Assembly (NCBI GenBank): GCA_021234155.1
Contig: JAJEKV010000090.1
Coordinates: 2,844,479 to 2,908,478, forward strand
Origin: Isoetes taiwanensis
Lineage: Eukaryota; Streptophyta; Lycopodiopsida; Isoetales; Isoetaceae
Reading direction: 5' to 3'
DNA: 64,000 nucleotides
Shown piece by piece: positions 1 through 11,265 of the stretch (positions are counted from its first letter, which is position 1; the number at the start of each line of letters is the position of its first letter). The position numbers and the translations under genes were made by a program. The notes under the pieces were generated by a model, which saw nothing but the letters and a program-made list of their open reading frames with translations, had not been told where the DNA came from and made no database searches.

Positions 1-3000
1 GTCCTATGATTCCTTAAGTTTGTCGGGTATAAAGTGCAACAGGGATATACTTGTTGAATTTAGTATATGCAGAAAGGGTCTTTCAGCTGATAAGAAACCT
101 CCTTCTGCTGCTTTGAAGGCTACTAAGGACAACAAACTGCCTTCAAGGATGGACACCAACTGGCTCAGAGCTGTTGCAAAGAAGATCCATGGCCCCTTTG
201 CAGGCTATTGGCGAACCATCCACTCCAAAGGATACTGTAGTGCCCATGGAGGCAAATGTTGTTGTTCCCTCAGCAAATGCTGTAGCCCCCTCAGCAAATG
301 TTGGTTGTTCTGCCGTAGTGGACCCTTCAGCTCCAGTCATGCTTTTGACTGCTCCCGCCAGAGACTCTGAGGCAGTAGAAGAACAGCCAGCAAAGAGGAT
401 CAGGCCATTCAAGATAAAGCTTCCAAAGTCGTGCACGGATGCCAGTGTGCAACCTTCGACATCTTCTACTCCTTCCTCGTCCACTAAACCAACACCTACC
501 AGTCACTTGTTGCCCTGGAGAACTGATCCCCAAATGCCAGAAGATTTGAAGTTTAATCCAGATGAAGAAAAGAAACTAGCTCAGGAGACAGCATCTAAGC
601 TCGAGGAGTTCAAAAGATATTACCCAATGGGTGTAAACTGGTTCCAAAGGGTGAGCATTTTCGATTGCGAGCCAGCTCCAGCTAATATGACACATAGAGT
701 CCGGTCAAATGACCATGTACAGACCCTGATAAAAAGCTTCAAGAAATACCCAACAGAGGTTCTTACGCCTGCCGATGTCGTTCCATTCGATCCAGTAACA
801 AGGTCTGTTACATCATATTTATTTCTTTCTTGACATATTGGTTATATATATGAATATGCTCAACCGGATCGCGGTCGCGATCTTCGTGAACAACTTGCAC
901 TAACTAGTGTATCTTGGTCACTTGCAGGAAATTAGTCGCTTGGTCGCGCCCAGAAGAACTGGCAAACAAGAAATTTTTTATTATTTCTGGTAATCACAGC
1001 ATTTTTGCTGCACAGTTTTTATGCACATGCGTGGGCAATGTCGAACAAAGGTTGGAATTTGCGAAAGCATATGCAAAACGAAGAAGTCGTGTATTAAATG
1101 GTAACCTCTCCAACAAGGAATACATTCAGATTTCTATCTGATTACAGCGATGTAATTGAAACTTGATATACAAAGAACCCCTCATTGAAAAGCTCCAACA
1201 ACTAAGAAACCGGCACAAGGCATTTGGATGTCCTCCACAAGGCCCAACGAGGCTGCGGTGACATCCTTTGGAAGGTATGTTTTTCCATTTTTGCTTTCGG
1301 TAAAATCAGCCGTCGCGATCCTAACCAAAGACTTAAATGCGGGGATTTTTCGAGGTGGCTACTACAACTTTGAAGGTTAAGGAACTGAAGGATGAGAAGC
1401 AGTTCATTTTTATGCAAGAATCTTCCTGGTCTAAACTCGTAGAAGTTGTCAACAAATGGGCAAGCCGAAAGCTCAGTGATGATCGGGGAATTACGGAGAA
1501 ACCTTCAAAGGATTTCTTCAACAAGACATTCCTAAGAAACCTACGAGGAATGAACAATGATGAGGTAAGCCAATTGATGGGCTCTAGACATCAGAACACT
1601 TTCACTCATGCGTCGTGAAGTGTTATCATATGCCAATTCTATCTCAGAGAAGCTATACAATAATTTTGAAGAGTTGGCTTCATGTTTTCAATTTGTCGAG
1701 CAACGTCTCACGGATATTGCGGACCGCAGTTCCGAATCACGTCAAAGCGAACTATAGCAAAGAGGCGGTTCAAGGTAATCTGCCAGCGGTTTTTGGAAGC
1801 TATTGTTGCTATAATGAGGGCGAAGAGGCGGAAAAATGAAAAGAAGCAAAACAGTGCAAAGACGTCACAAAAACCGGCATCCTTGTATGCGCATCGGTGT
1901 CGAGAAAATGCCGGTTTGATTTTTGTTGACATCGTAGTTTTCCCCATTTGTGGGATGTGAAAAAATACCGCAGTTTTTTTAGCGAGAGTTGCGGGCATGA
2001 CACGGGCAAAAGTGTAATATATAGTCATGTTCCTCGGTCGGCACATTTGCCAAAGCTGTTTGTCTGATCCCGAGCGGATACAAGGTAGCTCCCATGTTTC
2101 CCTAGGGGCTTATGAAGAGAAAGGATGGGAGAGCAAAAAAAAATAAAAAAAATTCGGTATTATGTCGACCATGTGACAATAAGCGGGGAGTGATGTTGGT
2201 CTTTGCCCGATTAAGCCCAACTTAGATTTGCGCGACTCAAGTCACTAAAGCACCACAAAGCACTCCTCTTCCAAAATATCCGATTCTTGGCGGTGAAGAG
2301 GTAGATGCAAAAAAAAAAGAAAGTATTTGGAGTTATTTACAGGTAAACCCAAATTCTCATGGGCAGCTATGGAAGGCGACTTCGTCCTCAAGAGCCAGGC
2401 AAAAACCTCTTATGTCTATTATATAGTGAAGGAGCTGGTTCTATTAGAAGGCTGCGTTTTGGATTTCTTCTCAGGCGGAACTGCTTCAAGGGTAGCTTTG
2501 ATGCAAGGAAAACGGAGTGTTGCTTTTGAGTATGACGACAAGGTTTGTCGTTTCCTTAGATCTTTCTTCGAGATTCTAGAGAAGCCTGACAAGGAAGAGG
2601 AAGGTGATGGGCTTGAGCAAGGTGAAGAGCAACGTTCCGACATGCCTGATATTAATATAACACAGGGAACGGATCTCAGCCACATGGATCAGATGCTAGA
2701 CTGCCTGGATCAGAAAAGCTTCGAAGAGAGGCTGCAGGAGACCCGGGCACTGATAGAGCAGACTAAGAAGGCACAGGCAAAACTAAATCCAACTTTCAAG
2801 AAGGTTGAAGCACTGAACAAGAACTTGGACTCCTTAATGCCACTGGTAACCAAGCAACTGGACAAGCCCCTTCCTAATTTCGAGTATGTGGGAACTTCTG
2901 AAGGCGCCGATGGAAGTGAGAGAACCTCCCCTGACCCTTCACCAAAAAGACAGAAGCTGGTACCCTCTAATGAATATTCTGAGGCATTGCAGGACGAATT

Positions 3001-3163
3001 GTTTGATAGCCAAGCTATGTCAGAGCGTGTTAAGAACGCAGCACAGGCAATGGATATTGACATCCCAGAAACAACTGGATATACAGAACAGACCCTTGCT
3101 ATTGGAAAGGAGCATATTGCAAGAATAGCTGCTCAACATGGTGTTGATCCAGAGTGTATTTGA
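1..3163 (+). pseudogene. Decayed ParB-like / DNA amino-methyltransferase gene, copy A
   Basis: Coding-quality pieces run left to right in changing frames. An S/T/P-rich N-terminus continues into an exon ending at 802 (donor GT at 803). The next exon starts at 928 after a TTGCAG acceptor and joins in frame. Across that junction the protein reads like a ParB/sulfiredoxin-type domain: a '...LIKSFKKYP...VVPFDPVTR' stretch, then 'IISGNHSIFAAQFL', comparable to the G-x-H/R-x-x-A core of ParB. Further pieces lie at about 1160-1255, 1337-1580 and 1585-1757. The last exon (acceptor AG at 2341-2342) carries 'GCVLDFFSGGTASRVALMQGKR', i.e. methyltransferase motif I (D-x-F-x-G-x-x), then an acidic coiled tail with a basic PKRQK patch. 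In beta-class enzymes motif I is C-terminal, as here. No DPPY/SPPY catalytic motif was found. Stops near 1140 and 1255, a shift near 1575 and one near 200 indicate a pseudogene, although unrecognised introns could explain some breaks. Family assignment is by motif reading only. Confidence 0.55.
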
Positions 3164-3985
3164 GACTCAGTGATATAGCCTTCGCATTTGTGCTGGGCAT
3201 TTTGTAAAAAGTTTTTGTTAAAACATTGTGTTTAAATTTTCACCTGTTTTCGGGTTCACTATGAGTTATGCTTTTTGGGTTCACTATATGTTATACTTTT
3301 GTTCACTATGCTTTTGTGTTATCTCAACTTTGAATTGGATAAACAAAGTAGTCTGGAAGATCGCGGTGGTGATTCTGTACACCAGTTATACATCCCCCAG
3401 ATGGTAACTTGACCACGAAGCACACAATGTGCTTCTTGTATTCTGCATTCACTTGTTCTCGCAAGAATCGCAATGGCGATCCTTACGACCAGATGATGCT
3501 GCTCAAACCCCTCGGTTACTGTCATGACAGCTTTGGGCTACAGGCCTGGTGTCAAATTATGGCGCGTGTTATTTTTTCAAACTGAACTTAGGATTATTGA
3601 CGCTTTGTTTTGGTTGAGAGGAATCATTTCTTACCATCCCCGGGGTGACCATGACCTATTTCGTTGTCAAACGAGAAAATCAAATTTCTCTAATTAATGA
3701 AACCATGCTTTAAAGGGGGTGCTGGTAAACACTAAGTTAATGTCTGCACATGAAATTATGTAATTCCAATTTAATGCAAGAATATGTGATGATCATTTGT
3801 AATGAAGTGATATTTTGCAAGGTTATGTCAGACATGCCTTGAGATATGTAATAATAAATACTCAGTGCTCTACAACAAAATTATTCCTACATATGCATGA
3901 AATATATTTGAATCACTTTTGAATTGCTAACTAGTATAATTTGAATGCAACATGTGGATGCGTCAACACCTTGTTTCATTAAGCA

Positions 3986-4129
3986 GGGATTAATCTCCCT
4001 TGCGAGCCTGTTATGGCAAATAAACAGGTTCACCCTTCCATGCTCGTCTGCTTATCTACCATAACATGCAAGCAACGGACGAGCATGTTTATCTGCCATA
4101 ACAGGCAGACAAGTGTGATTAACCCCGTT
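3986..4129. repeat. Nested inverted repeat (small foldback)
   Basis: An outer pair of imperfect arms centred on GCCTGTTATGGCA and its complement TGCCATAACAGGC encloses an inner pair CATGCTCGTC / GACGAGCATG. The whole unit can fold into one long hairpin. It lies between the decayed methyltransferase-like gene and the Rep relic. No clear target duplication was found, so calling it a MITE would be a guess. Confidence 0.5.
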
Positions 4130-4179
4130 AAGTGACAGGCTTGAGCTATATATCCACAGCTCAATTATCACATGTTCAG

Positions 4180-4320
4180 AAGTTCCACATCTCAATTATC
4201 ACAGGTTCGGGACTGTCCAACGAATTTATCACAGATTTGGAAGCTGTTTATCACAGGTTCAAAGGTTTTATCACAGGTTTGGAAGGTGTGTATCACAGGT
4301 TCAGAAGTTTTATCACAGGG
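4180..4320. repeat. Tandem repeat of about 20-22 bp (TTTATCACAGGTT type)
   Basis: Six degenerate units carrying TATCACAGRTT follow one another at about 4186, 4227, 4246, 4268, 4288 and 4310. The open frame across this stretch is a by-product of the repeat and is not annotated as a gene. Confidence 0.7.
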
Positions 4321-4813
4321 TCCCAATGTGATCTTTAGTACGCTATAGCATTCCAAGCAAAATATCTTTGATAACTGCATTGTTTCAACCAATTCCACCC
4401 TCTCACGAAGGGCCATCCCCTTCCACAAAAGAAGGCACCATGTCATTTTTATATAAACGGTCGATCGAAAAAGTGCCCGCGAGAATAAACTGTAGAAATA
4501 TAATCTAAGATTTCTAACTATTAATTTAGATATTCGTATACTAAATCTTATGTTGCTAACAGTGGACATGCCAGTTCGAAATAGAAAGGATATTTTGTAT
4601 TTCAGAAGGTTTTGTATGGTGTTGGATGCCGTGTGGGGCGATGCAGATGTCCATCAACCTGTTGGTTTCCATTTTCGACCTCTACCGATGGTGCGTGCTT
4701 TTCCTTGTTTGCATGGGAAGGAAAAGAAGGAATTATTCTTGTGGCTTTTGCTCTTCTGGCAGTGCTTAGGTAATTCTCCTTGTCTTCTGTTGTCCTATGT
4801 GTTTTGAGTCAAG

Positions 4814-5413
4814 ATGTTTATGAAAAGGGCTACAAGGAAAGGTAACGGGATCGCTGGCTTTGTTCCATTGTCTTCCAGTTCTGTTCAAACAGATAGCTCT
4901 TGTGCTGAGCCGAATTTAGAGATGGATTGGGGAGCACTTGATGTCTCAGTGACTCTTGAACTTTCAGGCCAAGGTGTGCCTCGAAGTTTTTATGATGCCT
5001 TGTCCTTCTTTTATGACAAGAGATGTTTGGCTAGGGCTATTGCCCTTGAGAGGGGTGCCTCTGTTGATCATCTCCATTGTCCGGCTATTCTTAGGGCATC
5101 GTATAAATCTCCTAAGTTTGTGAATGAAGCCATTAAAAGAGAGTTTAATTGGCCTTCAAAACCTCCTGATGTTGTGTTGTTGTGTATAGCTTTGAAGAAT
5201 AATAGGTTACATTGTTTTGAAGGAATGGTGGAATAGTGCATGAAGGATATAGGGAAGGTTCATTACGCTTGTCATCTTTATAATGTTTCTGATTCTATAA
5301 TAGAGAAAGGTAAGGATTTGTACTTAAGATGGGAAGAAGGTGGCAGATTATACGGGAGTGTGGCAGCACTCCCGTTTCAGAGATTCCCTTTAAAAAACAC
5401 ACCATGCTCTTAA
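4814..5413 (+). pseudogene. HUH/Y1 rolling-circle Rep relic, Replitron-like
   Basis: From the ATG at 4814 the frame is open for 140 codons, hits TAG at 5234-5236, and stays open in the same frame to TAA at 5411. The protein has the pattern I know for eukaryotic HUH endonuclease transposons of the Replitron type: a beta-strand/helix N-terminus, 'ARAIALERGASVDHLHCP' with the metal-binding H-L-H at residues 86-88, a basic middle, then 'LHCFEGMVE' followed by 'CMKDIGKVHY'. In the family the segment after GM reads like G-Y-C-x-K-D, the Tyr being the nucleophile. Here the TAG sits exactly at the Tyr position (TAY to TAG is one base change). The ORF would therefore encode a protein without its catalytic residue. 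No element ends could be set. The family name comes from memory of the motif layout, not from a search. Confidence 0.6.
5352..5375. other. Perfect hairpin, 9-bp stem and 6-nt loop
   Basis: ACGGGAGTG and CACTCCCGT flank a TGGCAG loop, inside the 3' part of the Rep frame about 40 bases before its final stop. Rolling-circle transposons often end near a short GC-rich hairpin, so this may mark an element end joined to foreign sequence. It may equally be chance. Confidence 0.5.
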
Positions 5414-5803
5414 AACTGACCTTTCTAGGCTGAACTTAAAAATTTCCAAGAGTTCAAATTATTTTTTCACGCATTTTGGCACCACATAAAGTGCATGGTT
5501 TGTTTTTATAAAACAACATACTTAAAAAGAGCTAAAATTAGAAATGATTATGAAGGCTAGGAAATCGAGATAGCAAAACCATCAAATTTGAGAAAAAAAA
5601 ATAAAAACCATTTCATTAGGTATTTTCAATACATCAAATTTGGCAGTAAGAATAATATTATCAATAAATAATTTTTGAGAACAAGTCAAAGATCTTATAG
5701 TCATCCTCAATGTTCTTGCTTGAAGTTGGCTGATCCTTTTCTGCAGTATGCACCCTTGGGGATGACTTAACAGGTACTGTTTCTTCAGGAAGGACAACTA
5801 GAG

Positions 5804-8800
5804 CTACTCTTTCAGCTCTGCAAAGGTGACCTCATCATCTACAGAGCTTGTGAATGGAGGTTGTACCTCTGAAGATGTCATCTTCACAAACTCAGATGAA
5901 GACTTGATGCCCAACTCAGCATTCTCGTATGGTAGAATAGGTAAGGTAGCCAGTCTTATCTTTATAAACTTAAGAGCCTCCTTGTCTATATCCACAACCA
6001 CACAATTGCGGTCCTTCTTAAGTGCATAGGCTATAGTAGTACCTAAGCTCGAGAAAGCATCAAGTACCTAATCTCCTTGACGTGAAAACATCTCAATGAG
6101 ATAGTTGATAAGCTTATGGGGCTTCTGGTAATGATTTACAATCCTGCCCTGTGCACTTAGGTCTTGCAGCTTCTGCAACACTGCTGGAAACTCCAAAACA
6201 TTGGAGAAGTCCGAGCAACCAGCAGTGTTAAAGTGCTCCATAATCCTCTTGCCATCGAAGCTCCAGTAAGCAACGTGAAGGTATTCCACCTTGCTCAACA
6301 ACCTGGGGCTTCCAACATGTTAGTTGATGTTAGTTTTGTACCTAAGGATGAAAACAAGTCTAGTTAGTAACAAGGACAAATGTTAAGAAGAAGTAAAAAG
6401 ATTTCACGCTTTCTATTCCACAATAAAAGAAAAAGACAAAAGGTACTTGTTTTAGTAAAATACAAGTACAAGGTAAAAACACAACCACACAATAAGAACA
6501 ATGTATTCCAGAATAGGAAACTTACTAAATCACATTCTCATAGCCCGCTTGGTTGGGGGATCCAAAATACTTTTTGAAGCTGGCCTCAACGAGGCCAACT
6601 TGCATGCTAGAATGAAAAACAACCAGCTTCCACTGCTTAGCTGTTGTTATCTTCAGCAAGACTTCGATGAAGTCATTGAACTCTCTGCCAGATTTTTTTC
6701 TTCATGGGAAAGCCTCACAAGATGCATGAAGCCCTCAGGAAGGTCCTTATTTCTCTTTTTGCTCTGAGAAGAGGTGGACAACATTACGTAGTTGTACGAC
6801 ATGGTATCTAAAAGACGAAAACCACTAATAAGCTTACCCGGTCTTCAAAATTCGGAGAGTACTGAATGATGTCCCAGGTTTCCACGTTTAGTTGTTCCAT
6901 CAAACATGACTGGCATGTAATGAAGTTCTTCTGGCTGGAACACATAAGAAAAAATAGGTATGATTAAAAACATGTTCTAAAAAGCAATAAGAACATAAAA
7001 AAACAAAACAAGCATGTCGAGGCCACTAGTCAAGTGTGCTTCATAATTAAAATGCTCCTGAAAGAGTAGTCAAGCGTATTCTAGAATACGGTTTGCTAAA
7101 TGCAAGTAGAAATGTGTATTCTGAAATACACATTTGTTGTTCGAAAGAAGCAGAGTGTATTTTGGAATACGCATTTACTTTTTTAGCTCGAAAAAATGTA
7201 CTCGGAAATACAATTTTAATTCTTCACCTTTGAAAGTGTATACTAGAATATACATCCGCTCTCCAAGCACACCATAGGTGTACTCCGAAATACACTTTGT
7301 CCAATCTAATGCACGCTCTAAACAACTTCAAGATGCAAAACAAACACACAATGAAGAAACTTACTTGTGCAACTCTTTAGACATTTCCTCTAACGTGAAC
7401 TCCTTGTCCACCATCTTTTGGAGAAGCTTTTCTAGCAGGTTGAAGTCCGTAAAGCCCTGTAGCTCTCTCCAGACAGTAATTGTCATTTCTTTCTTTGGGA
7501 TGTCCGAGCCTGTCTTTTTATCTGAAACTTTTTCCTTGCTCTTCAGTTCCTCGCGCTTAAACATGGTAAAAATTTCATTTTGAAGCTCCCATATCTGCAA
7601 ACGATATTTGATTAGTCGGTAACACGTATTCTGGAATACAAAACATAGGAATCAATGGACGTACCTGGCCCTCTCTGAACGCCAACTAAAACCAATTGTC
7701 ATGGCTAATGAGTGAGGTTCTTTTATTGGCCTCGTCATACTTAAGGCAACACTCTACAGTGCACACTTCTTTAAGCTCCAACGAGTGTGTAGGCTTCTTT
7801 AGGTCGTCACCGTACTTTTCCTTGAAGATGACAAACTCCCTGTGCATGAACTGATCTTGTCTACAAAACTCATTTTGAGTTTGTACTCATTATCAACATT
7901 ATGTGTGTTGGCCACTATTTTAGCTACTTCATCGGTGAGTACTACACAGAGAACAGAAAGGTATCTGGAATTGTATTTCTCTTTGTATAGTTGTCTTCTT
8001 GCCTTGAAGCTATGATTTACGCCCAAAACATAATGCATGTAAGTATGGGCATTTTCTCTGTCGTACTCTTGTGGGTCTGTGCACTGCGTTTTGTCCACAC
8101 TACAATGGGGGCCATGTGAGCATTAGGGTTGCTCCTACTCCTGTCTTTCAGGTTTCTCAAGTGGTCTGCATAAATTTTTCGAACTTGAAGTGGCCTCTCA
8201 CCCTGACGGGGGAGCTTCATATAAGTTACCGGCAGATAAATAACTCCTTGCACAAACTTCATGCGGTTTATCTCTTCCATTATTTCTGCCGTTTTATCCA
8301 CCTTCTTTCCTCTGATAGCCACCCCCGGTGCTTTGCCCTTGCCCTTTTATTTTTTAGGGATTTCTTTTTTCGTATCTGCCAAGCTATTTCCAGTGTCTTC
8401 TTCTTCTTCAATTCTTTAGCAGCGACAGTACCGCTTGGCCACTTTCGTTTCACAACCTGTTCTTTGACGGGCTCTTCAGAACTTTTTGCATCCTCGTCTT
8501 TAGAAGAACCACCTTCATGTGACCCAATATCATCCTTCTGCTCCTGCCCTGTCTCATTGTAGGAAAAGTCTTCATTTTGACTCTTTCGAATCCTCTCGAT
8601 TAGATGCGAAAGCCTTTCCTTGTGCGAGTAATATGGGGTCAGGATGCACCCTAGACGGTTTAAAATAGGCTTCATCAAGAACAATGAAACCTTGTTATTT
8701 TAAAGGACAACCTTCAGCTTTGTCCGACTCGTCATCAGTCTCGGAAACGTCTCTTATTTGGTCCATGCAATCAAACTCGCTTGTAGCATACCTTATATTT

Positions 8801-8990
8801 CTAGGGCTTCTGCAGACATGCAAGAATGTTATCATGCTGTGCTTTCCCTGCATGCCCCTTGTCACGAACCATTGATTTGTACGCAATCGTAAATAGCTGA
8901 CTCAGTAACGGTGTCGACATTCTTCTGTGGGTGTGGCTTCTTAGTAATCTTGATGGTACCCTTTGTAGATTTCTGGCTCCCACTTTGCTT
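5804..8990 (-). pseudogene. Decayed ParB-like / DNA amino-methyltransferase gene, copy B
   Basis: Read right to left on the minus strand. A lysine-rich N-terminus (about 8990-8280) is followed by a ParB-like segment (8322-7860) with 'GVIYLPVTYMKLPRQGERPLQ' and 'YVLGVNHSFKARRQLY'. A linker exon starts at 7594 after a 70-nt intron (7595-7664, GT-AG). Methylase-like pieces follow at about 6940-6540, and a final exon at 6301-5804 holds motif I as 'VLDAFSSLGTTIAYALKKDR' plus 'VVVDIDKEAL'. Order and motifs match copy A although sequence identity is low. Damage: TAG directly before VLDAF (about 6066), TAG in 'NWF*LAF' (about 7693), a frameshift at a 7-base homopolymer near 6692, and another near 6842. 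No DPPY motif is visible. The reading is by eye; a domain search could change the ParB call. Confidence 0.55.
7075..7295. repeat. Cluster of short palindromes (GTATTCYRGAATAC type) in an intron of copy B
   Basis: Six near-perfect palindromes lie at 7075-7090 (perfect 16 bp), 7111-7134, 7155-7172, 7197-7212, 7236-7253 and 7278-7295. They fall between the exons at 7361-7600 and 6840-6940 of the minus-strand gene. A further copy (7625-7640) lies in the 70-nt intron at 7595-7664. Confidence 0.8.
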
Positions 8991-9260
8991 GTAAGAAACG
9001 TATTGTTAGATGCACCAAAAAGGGGGACAAATCATATCGTAAAACATATTCCGCAATAAAAAACACAAAAATAAGATCCTAAACAGTACAAAAATAAGCA
9101 TTGGTACTAGAAAAATTTAATACTAAATGAAGAATTAGACAGCTACTTCCAAATGTTTTAGGCTTTTTGTAGTAAAAAATCACACTTGTAGTCTGTAAAA
9201 CACCTAAAGAACTCAAGAAAAGCCAAACAACTTTCCTCATTGGCTTTCCTTGTTGGACGA

Positions 9261-9528
9261 AAGTGTATCCCGGAATACACTTCTGCTTAACAAGGAAAGC
9301 CAAAGTGTATTGGCCTTACTTGTTAACAGAAAGTGTATTCCTGAATACATTTTAATTCAACAAAGAAAGCCAAAGTGTATTCCAGAATACACTTTGGCAC
9401 TTTCCTTTAACAAGTAAGGCCAAAGTGTATTTCGGAATACACTTTGGCTTTTTTTGTTAAGCAGAAGTGTATTTCGTAATACACTTTGGCTTCTCTTGTT
9501 AAGCAGAAGTGTATTTCGGAATACACTT
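9261..9528. repeat. Tandem array of the palindrome GTGTATTYCGGAATACAC
   Basis: Six copies, at 9261, 9331, 9370, 9420, 9466 and 9507, are separated by 40-70 bp and share flanking TTTGGC and TTGTTAA, so the array is a minisatellite whose unit is built around the palindrome. It lies just upstream (5') of copy B. A degenerate copy follows at 9820-9831. Confidence 0.85.
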
Positions 9529-9963
9529 TTGCTACTCGAGATAATGAAATGGAGTTCTTAAACACAATTGAACTACTGTTGATGCTAAAAAGGATGTACG
9601 ATGTACTTTTTTTACTGACATGTTCATGATTATTCTATGCAAACCGGAATACAGCAACAACAAATAGTTTGTAGAAGGCGTTGGCTTTGGCGACTGGAGC
9701 TGGAGAACTAGAATAGAGAATTGAGGCACTAATTTTTCCTTTTAAAGATGTGCCATGTATACTCTTCTCTAATTTTATGTGAAACAGAATACGCATGGTC
9801 TAGTTAGTCTGGTCTTTTGTATTCTAGAATAGCTTTTTGGTTTTCTTCTGCCTTTTCTGCCATCATTCTTTCTCCTTCCGAACCGTTTTGTATTCTCAAA
9901 TAGCAGTGACACAACAGACGTCTTGGTTACTTACCTCCAGTTTCCTTTTGCAGTTGTTGAAGA

Positions 9964-10677
9964 TGGCTAAACGTGTTCTAAACAGACTTCCACCCCCTTT
10001 CATTGTCCCTGGTTCCTCTTGTTCGGTCAGAGGAAACACCTGGCCAAAATGTGTTTCCCCCTGATGCTGACGCTTCTCCAATACCAATCTCAACATCATC
10101 TTTGTTGCTTCTTGAGGACACTCCTAGTCCAACAACTAACAGACTGCCACTACCTTTCCAACCGCCACCAAGTCCCGCATGAAATATAGTGCCCCCATTT
10201 TTCATTCCATCGCCTCCGTATGTAACAGGCTTCCAACCACCTTTTGTTCCATCCCTCGATACTAGACATGCAATATCTCAACAGGTGATTCAGAACAGAC
10301 TGCCACCTCCTTTTGTAGTTTCACCTATATTTAGAAGCGTAAGTTCTGTAGCACGTTCTGAGGAATGCGAGATTCTTCACAATTTCTCCCACCATGACTT
10401 TACTACAAACGAGGATGATGTTACAGCTTCTGCACCTATTCCAACAATGCATGTGACACAGGGCTATGCAGAATTTCAAACCCCTGTGAGAGAAATGTTT
10501 GAAATGGCTCCTCAACAAGATGCTGCCACAACATCTTTTGGGCCGTCCCCTACTTTTAACACTGTGCCCCAAATTTTTCCAGGTACAGCTTCACGTGGTT
10601 TGTTTTTCTCTACAAGCACACCACTGAGGGAAGAGGAGATAACTCCTAAAGTTGAGCTCTCCTCAGATGATGAATGA
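9964..10677 (+). pseudogene. Broken proline-rich ORF with repeated NRLPPPF motif
   Basis: From ATG 9964 the frame reads MAKRVLNRLPPPFIVPG, then needs a shift near 10010 to continue through 'NRLPLPFQPPPSP'. It meets TGA at 10180 and then stays open to TGA at 10674-10676, passing a third 'NRLPPPFVVSP' and ending in an acidic SSDDE tail. Three copies of the same motif across two frames argue that this was one coding region with one frameshift and one nonsense change. The protein family is not recognised. It lies divergently from the decayed copy B across the palindrome array, so the two may have shared a promoter region. Confidence 0.45.
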
Positions 10678-11265
10678 GAGGTGAACACTAACGAGGAGCA
10701 ACAACATTACATGTTCTCCAGCCAATCTTCCAAGAAATTCAAGGTGGATTTTAGCTTGAAAGCACTGGGTGGATTTTAGCTTAAATACTGCTCACTGGGT
10801 TGCATCAACAAATCCAACATGGCTAAGCTTCATGCAGTTGGAAACGGGAGGATTGCATTGTAATTATATTAACAAAGGAATGTAATCTGGGAAAGCTGTG
10901 ATTTTCAGCATTGTGTTTTGATAGTTAAACAGTAATAGAATTTATACGAAAATAAAAGAGGTGATAGCAGGCACGGCAGTTAGGAGATTGGTAAACAGAT
11001 GAGAAAACACAGGATGTAACAAAAGGAGCTACACGCGGCAAAATAACCAAACAGAAGTCCACAAGCTATGACACAACGGGAAACAACGACGGGTACAAAG
11101 GTGGCGGACGTGATAGACCCGGGACGAACCCATGACAATGGGAAAGAGAAAAGTCAACAGGTACACAGATAAACAGGTAAAAATGTACGCACGCGACGAA
11201 AACAACAAAAGGAACGGGCGTTGGAGCTACATGGACAGGTTAAGGGTAAAAGTGGACAGAAAAGC

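Noticed and set aside
1560-1590. 30-nt GTAAGC...CAG 'intron' in copy A (and a similar one near 6810-6840 in copy B)
   Set aside because: Too short for a plant intron and removal does not restore the frame; indels explain both.
4132-4338. 68-codon open frame over the TATCACAGG repeats
   Set aside because: The frame is created by a tandem repeat; the peptide is repetitive with no family character.
7075-9528. Palindrome arrays as a CRISPR-like repeat
   Set aside because: Eukaryotic context, unequal spacing, non-unique spacers and no cas genes.
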